This document shows, piece by piece, positions 31,446 to 35,108 of a stretch of DNA of 35,108 nucleotides. Numbering within the stretch: the first letter of the stretch is position 1; each line of letters starts with the position of its first letter. The stretch lies in assembly GCF_001043915.1 (NCBI RefSeq), contig NZ_LABX01000028.1:1-35108 (forward strand), in the 5' to 3' direction. A model generated the notes under the pieces. It was not told the DNA's origin. It made no database searches and saw only the letters and a program-made list of their open reading frames with translations. The position numbers and the translations under genes are program-made. Source of the stretch: Methylobacterium aquaticum. Lineage in GTDB: Bacteria > Pseudomonadota > Alphaproteobacteria > Rhizobiales > Beijerinckiaceae.

Positions 31446-32408
31446 GTGTCCGAGATCGTCGCCGTCGAGCCAGCCCCGTCCCCCGTCCCGGTCGGTGCGC
31501 CGGAGCCGTTGAGCGCTGAGGATCACGGCGCCCTGCGCCGGGCCGTCGCGGCTCTGGAGCGTCCGAGCCTCGCCGGCCGGCTCTCCGCCATGGCCGGCGG
31601 CCCCCTCGACCTCATCACCCGCGCCCTGCCGGCCCCGGTCGTCGAGGCGGTTGGCCACGCCACCGAGACCGCGATGCGCGGCGCCCTGCACGTCGCCCTG
31701 GCGACCCTGCCGAAGACCGCCGAGGCGTCCGTGGACCAGGGCGCCCTGGTGCCGCTCGGCCCGGATCTGTCGCCGTCCTGGCGGACCAAGGCCATGGAGT
31801 TGCTGGAGCGCTTCCCGCCGGGCGATCGCGGCCACAAGGCGCTGGCGGCGGTCTCGGGCGCGATCGGGGGCGCCTTCGGCATCACCACGCTGGCGGTGGA
31901 ACTGCCGATCTCCACCACCCTGATGCTCCGCTCGATCGCCGAGATCGCCCAGCGCGAGGGCGAGGACCTGGCCGATCCGGAAGCCGCCCTCGCCTGCATG
32001 CAGGTCTTCGCGCTCGGCGGCCGTGGCCCCACGCAAGGCGAAGGCGGCGCCGGGAGCGCGGCCGAGAGCGGCTATTTCGCCGTCCGCGGCGCCCTCGCCA
32101 AGGCGATGTCGGAGGCGGCCCGCTACGCTGCCGGCCGCGGCCTCGTCGACGAGAGCGCGCCGGCCCTTCTCCGCTTTGCCGGCCAGGTCGGGGCCCGCTT
32201 CGGCGGCGTGGTCTCGCAGAAGCTCGCCGCCCAGGCGGTGCCGGTGCTCGGCGCCCTCGGGGGAGCGGCCGTCAACACCGCCTTCATGGACCATTTCCAG
32301 GCCGTGGCCCGCGGCCACTTCACCGTGCGGCGGCTGGAACGCCGCTACGGCAAGGCCCTGGTGCGGGAAGCCTACGAGGCGGAGCGGGCGTCCCTCGCCA
32401 CCGCGTAG
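31446..32408 (+). CDS. EcsC family protein
   Basis: The 320-residue protein is called from GTG 31446 because GAGGGAG lies seven bases upstream; an in-frame ATG at 31365 lacks a good site. After a proline-rich N-terminal stretch it shows the EcsC pattern: HKALAAVSGAIGGAFGITTLAVELPIS, quoted as GGAFGITTLAVELPIST, then LMLRSIAEIAQREGEDL, and a C-terminal QAVPVLGALGGAAVNTAF with HFTVRRLERRYG. The family contains hydrophobic helices and is membrane-associated; EcsC is of unknown biochemical role. It follows the AmpG gene by 84 bases. Its last 37 bases overlap the 3' end of the convergent aminopeptidase. Confidence 0.9.
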   Translation: MSEIVAVEPAPSPVPVGAPEPLSAEDHGALRRAVAALERPSLAGRLSAMAGGPLDLITRALPAPVVEAVGHATETAMRGALHVALATLPKTAEASVDQGALVPLGPDLSPSWRTKAMELLERFPPGDRGHKALAAVSGAIGGAFGITTLAVELPISTTLMLRSIAEIAQREGEDLADPEAALACMQVFALGGRGPTQGEGGAGSAAESGYFAVRGALAKAMSEAARYAAGRGLVDESAPALLRFAGQVGARFGGVVSQKLAAQAVPVLGALGGAAVNTAFMDHFQAVARGHFTVRRLERRYGKALVREAYEAERASLATA

Positions 32409-33775
32409 CGGCGTTTCAGCAGGGCGTAGACGAGGCGCGCGGTCTGCACCTCGCCGCCCTCCGGCCGACCCGGCTTCGTGCTCGGGTTCCAGCCGTAGAG
32501 ATCGAGATGGATATGGGCCTTGGCCGCCGGGGCGAAGCGGCGCAGGAACAATGCGGCGGTCACCGCCCCGGCGAAGGGGCCCCCCGAGACGTTGTTGATG
32601 TCGGCCACCTTGGACTCGAGCAGCGAGCCGTAGGGCGCCCAGAGCGGCATCCGCCAGACCGGATCGTTGACGGCGAGACCGGTCTCGGTCAGCTCTGCCG
32701 CCAGCCCGTCATCCTCGGTGAACAGGGCCGGCAGGTCGGGTCCGAGTGCGACCCGGGCCGCCCCCGTCAGGGTGGCGAAGTCGAAGACCAGCTCGGGCGC
32801 CTCCTCGTCGGCCAGCGCCAGCGCGTCGGCCAGGATCAGCCGCCCCTCCGCGTCGGTGTTGCCGATCTCCACGGTGAGACCCTTGCGGCTCGCCAGCACG
32901 TCGCCGGGGCGGAAGGCGTCGCCGGCAATCGCGTTCTCGACCGTCGGGACCAGCACCCGCAGCCGGATCGGCAGCCCGGCGCCCATCACCATCTCGGCCG
33001 CGGCGAGGGCCACCGCGGCCCCGGCCATGTCCTTCTTCATCAGCAGCATCGCGGCGGAGGGCTTGATGTCGAGGCCGCCAGTATCGAACACCACCCCCTT
33101 GCCGACGAGGGTCACGCGCGGCGCGCCTGAATCGCCCCAGGTGAGGTCGATCAGGCGGGGTGCCCGCGGCGAGGCCCGGCCGACCGCCGCGATGAGCGGA
33201 AAGCCCTCGTCCAGGGCCTGGCCCGAGACCACCGTGACGGCGGCGCCGAAGCGCGCGGCGAGAGCCCGGGCCGCCGCCTCGATCTCCGCCGGGCCGAGGT
33301 CGTTGGCGGGGGTGTTCACGAGGTCGCGGCCGGCCGCGACGGCCGCGGCGATGCGGTCGATCTCGGCGGCGTCGATGCCCTCGGGCGCGACCAGCCGGGC
33401 CTTGGGTGCCGGCTTCTCGCGGTAGCGGCCGAAGCGGTAGCCCGAGAGCCGCCAGGCGAGGGCCGCGAGCGCCGGATCGCCGGGCAGGGATTCGAGGCGA
33501 TAGGTTCCCTCGGGCAGGGCATCGGGCAGGCGCCCGACCGCGAACGGATCGGCCCGGTCCCCGGCCTCGACCCCGAACAGCACGCAGGCCAGCGCCCCGT
33601 CCGGGCCCGGCAGCAGGGCGGTCCGGCCGGGCTTCGCCTCGAACCCGGTGGCCGTCGCGAAGGCGGCGGCAAGGGGCGGCAGCGCGGCTGCGACGCTAGG
33701 CCAGCCGGCAGCGTCGACGCAGAGGATCGGGATGGCGTCCTCGGTCGCGGGCAGGAGCGTGGTCACGCGGGGCAT
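32372..33775 (-). CDS. Leucyl aminopeptidase family protein (M17)
   Basis: The 467-residue protein begins at ATG 33773-33775, preceded by AAGGAAGGG. The C-terminal half has the complete M17 metal site: LVGKGVVFDTGGLDIKPS (Lys, Asp), MKKDMAGAA (Asp) and the signature NTDAEGRLILADALAL (Asp, Glu, Arg). It forms a cytoplasmic hexamer that removes N-terminal residues using two metal ions. The N-terminal half is shorter and more divergent than in PepA, as in the PepB-like group of Alphaproteobacteria. Its stop lies inside the coding sequence of the convergent EcsC gene. Confidence 0.93.
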   Translation of the reverse strand: MPRVTTLLPATEDAIPILCVDAAGWPSVAAALPPLAAAFATATGFEAKPGRTALLPGPDGALACVLFGVEAGDRADPFAVGRLPDALPEGTYRLESLPGDPALAALAWRLSGYRFGRYREKPAPKARLVAPEGIDAAEIDRIAAAVAAGRDLVNTPANDLGPAEIEAAARALAARFGAAVTVVSGQALDEGFPLIAAVGRASPRAPRLIDLTWGDSGAPRVTLVGKGVVFDTGGLDIKPSAAMLLMKKDMAGAAVALAAAEMVMGAGLPIRLRVLVPTVENAIAGDAFRPGDVLASRKGLTVEIGNTDAEGRLILADALALADEEAPELVFDFATLTGAARVALGPDLPALFTEDDGLAAELTETGLAVNDPVWRMPLWAPYGSLLESKVADINNVSGGPFAGAVTAALFLRRFAPAAKAHIHLDLYGWNPSTKPGRPEGGEVQTARLVYALLKRRYAVARDARSAS

Positions 33776-33884
33776 CCCTTCCTTCAACGCTCGGCGAAGC
33801 GCCGGAGGGGGAGACAATACGGTGCGGTTGTCAATGCCGGCTCCCACCCGTCCCGACGTCCGCGCCGCCGGAGAGGCTGTCGCG

Positions 33885-33906
33885 TTAACGGGTCATTAGG
33901 GTTAAC
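33885..33906 (+). promoter_or_regulatory. Possible CtrA-type site upstream of the TadD-like gene
   Basis: TTAA (33885) and TTAG (33896) are spaced by 7 bases, one mismatch from the CtrA consensus TTAA-N7-TTAA, and another TTAAC follows at 33902. These AT-rich elements stand out in GC-rich DNA, 73 bases before the start codon. A single-base mismatch and lack of other evidence keep this tentative. Confidence 0.35.
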
Positions 33907-33978
33907 GATCTATCACCAGAGCCACGAGGGCCGTGGGAGCGGGATTGCCACATCCCAGGCCCGTCCCTGGAGTGGCCG

Positions 33979-34800
33979 ATGCCCGCGACCGTCGAGACCC
34001 GTCCCGCCCGCTCGAATGCCTTGCGGCGGCTCGCCGTCGTCGGCATGGTGGCCTTGATGGCGTCCGGGTGCTGGTCGCGCCAGCCCTTCACCACCGGCTC
34101 GATCGATGCCAGCATCCCGCCGGACACCGCCCGGCGCGACATCGAGCGTCTCGCGTCCCGCTACGAGAAGGACCCGGGCGATATCGGCACCGCCATGGCC
34201 TACGCTCAGGCTCTGCGGGCGACCGACCAAGCCGCCCAGGCCACGGCGGTCCTGCAACAGACGGCCCTGCGCAACCCGAAGAATCCGGCGGTGCTCGCCG
34301 CCTACGGCAAGAGCCTGTCCGAGGTCGGCCGCTACGCCGAGGCGGCGGAGGTTCTGCGCAACGCCCATTCGCCGGCCAATCCCGACTGGCGCGTGCTCTC
34401 GGCGCAAGGCGCCGTGGCCGACCAGATGGGCGACCACGTCCAGGCCCAGCGCTATTACGAGGCCGCGCTCAAGATCGTGCCCGGCGAGCCGTCGGTGATG
34501 TCGAATCTCGGGCTGTCCTATGCGCTCGCCAAGCGCCTGCCCGAGGCCGAAGCCACGTTGCGCCAGGCGAGCAACGATCCCCGCGCCGACGGCCGGGTGC
34601 GCCAGAACCTCGCCCTGGTCCTCGGCCTCCAGGGCCGCTTCGGCGAGGCCGAGCAGGTGCTGGTCCGCGACCTCGGCCCGACGCAGGCGGCGCAGAATGT
34701 GGCGGCGCTCCGCGCCGTCGTGTCTCAGCCCAACGCCTGGAAGGCGATCAGGTCGGCCGAGCGGACGAAGGCGCCGCACGGGGGCGCGTCCGCGATGTGA
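33979..34800 (+). CDS. TPR lipoprotein, TadD-like
   Basis: The 273-residue protein starts at an ATG with GGAG six bases upstream. The N-terminus (RRLAVVGMVALMASGC) is a lipoprotein signal with Cys at the end of MASGC. The mature part contains about four tetratricopeptide repeats, for example PKNPAVLAAYGKSLSEVGRY, APALKIVPG-like YYEAALKIVPGEPSVMSNLG and NLALVLGLQGRFGEAEQVL. This is the layout of TadD, the pilotin-like lipoprotein of the tight-adherence (Flp pilus) secretion system. No other tad/cpa gene is in the window, so it may be an orphan or a separate TPR lipoprotein. It is divergent from the aminopeptidase. Confidence 0.82.
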   Translation: MPATVETRPARSNALRRLAVVGMVALMASGCWSRQPFTTGSIDASIPPDTARRDIERLASRYEKDPGDIGTAMAYAQALRATDQAAQATAVLQQTALRNPKNPAVLAAYGKSLSEVGRYAEAAEVLRNAHSPANPDWRVLSAQGAVADQMGDHVQAQRYYEAALKIVPGEPSVMSNLGLSYALAKRLPEAEATLRQASNDPRADGRVRQNLALVLGLQGRFGEAEQVLVRDLGPTQAAQNVAALRAVVSQPNAWKAIRSAERTKAPHGGASAM

Positions 34801-35001
34801 GGCGGTCCGGTGACGGTCCGTCACCGGCCCATGCTGTCTGGACGAGCGGAATGGCGGGGGTCGCGCCCTCGTCCCGCCGGCAACCGGACGGCTCGCCGCT
34901 CACGGGACATCACGGCGGCCTGACGTCCGGTGGATCGTCCGTCCCTCAGGCGTGGAGGCCGCTCTCGTCGTGGTGTGCGCCGAGCGCCGGGCCGCGCCGT
35001 T
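34801..35001. other. Non-coding stretch with no recognised feature
   Basis: Between the TadD-like stop and the second copy of the dispersed repeat I see no convincing coding frame, promoter or strong hairpin. Confidence 0.5.
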
Positions 35002-35107
35002 CTAAGCAGACGTGCGTTGGCAGGCCAACGCTTCGTCCGCTCCGATTCTTGTTTGATCGCAGATTTCCGCTGCCGAACCGGTGACCATTGCGGCGAAATC
35101 TGCTTAG
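35002..35107. repeat. Structured dispersed repeat, copy 2 (106 bases)
   Basis: This copy has the same length and orientation as 27933-28038. Its terminal arms are CTAAGCAGA and TCTGCTTAG, perfect to each other but differing from copy 1 at one pair (C-G there, A-T here). The 5' hairpin GCGTTGGC/GCCAACGC (35014-35031) is perfect, and GCAGATTT (35059-35066) pairs with AAATCTGC (35096-35103). The window ends one base after the element. Confidence 0.75.
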
Positions 35108-35108
35108 G

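Noticed and set aside
29952..32318. Minus-strand open frame of about 790 codons opposite the AmpG and EcsC genes
   Set aside because: Same reasoning: the plus-strand frames encode membrane segments and family motifs, while this one is a low-complexity shadow.

Overview
The window comes from a very GC-rich alphaproteobacterium, most likely Methylobacterium or a close relative in the Hyphomicrobiales. This rests on three things: the base composition; an AcpXL-type very-long-chain fatty acid cluster, which is a lipid A trait of this order; and two exact GTTC-N7-GTTC LexA boxes, the alphaproteobacterial form. It starts inside a gene with a run of 14 G, which looks like a contig edge. No rRNA, tRNA, CRISPR array, transposase or phage structural gene was seen.

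Layout. Positions 1-1612 hold the end of an SbcC-like coiled-coil protein with a CxxC hook, and an overlapping calcineurin-like phosphoesterase. Positions 1709-4430 hold a ligand-binding-type protein and then a divergent pair of poorly characterised genes (2658-3338 minus, 3669-4430 plus), each with its own LexA box. Positions 4621-9181 are ordinary accessory genes: a Tat-exported dienelactone hydrolase, a single-domain response regulator, an N-acetyltransferase broken by one in-frame TAG, and a minus-strand row of an AI-2E permease, a small exported protein and a RidA protein.

Positions 9422-16305 are the lipid A very-long-chain fatty acid operon: acpXL, fabZ, two ketosynthases (the first lacks the catalytic Cys and one His, so it resembles a chain-length factor), a FabG-like reductase, a small SH3-like exported protein, a zinc-type dehydrogenase and the acyltransferase lpxXL. 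Most junctions are ATGA overlaps. A 420-base gap after the SH3 gene carries three evenly spaced perfect hairpins and an inverted pair of palindromic repeats.

Positions 16431-28234 hold a DUF1223 protein with a damaged or unusual start, an NADPH-type oxidoreductase, an M29 aminopeptidase, DUF2218, an orphan CoxL-like molybdenum hydroxylase subunit, an ACP-FkbH pair, an uncharacterised protein coupled to a GlcD-type flavoprotein, and a fumarylacetoacetate-hydrolase-family protein. Positions 28235-34800 hold a LOV-domain histidine kinase overlapping its response regulator, an AmpG-like permease, an EcsC protein, a convergent leucyl aminopeptidase and an orphan TadD-like lipoprotein.

The most unusual signals are: (1) the paired SOS boxes over two undescribed genes; (2) a 106-base structured repeat present twice (27933-28038, 35002-35107) with compensatory base changes in its terminal arms; (3) a LOV photoreceptor whose signalling glutamine is leucine; and (4) the KS/pseudo-KS pair in the lipid A cluster. 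All family assignments come from reading motifs; no database search was possible.
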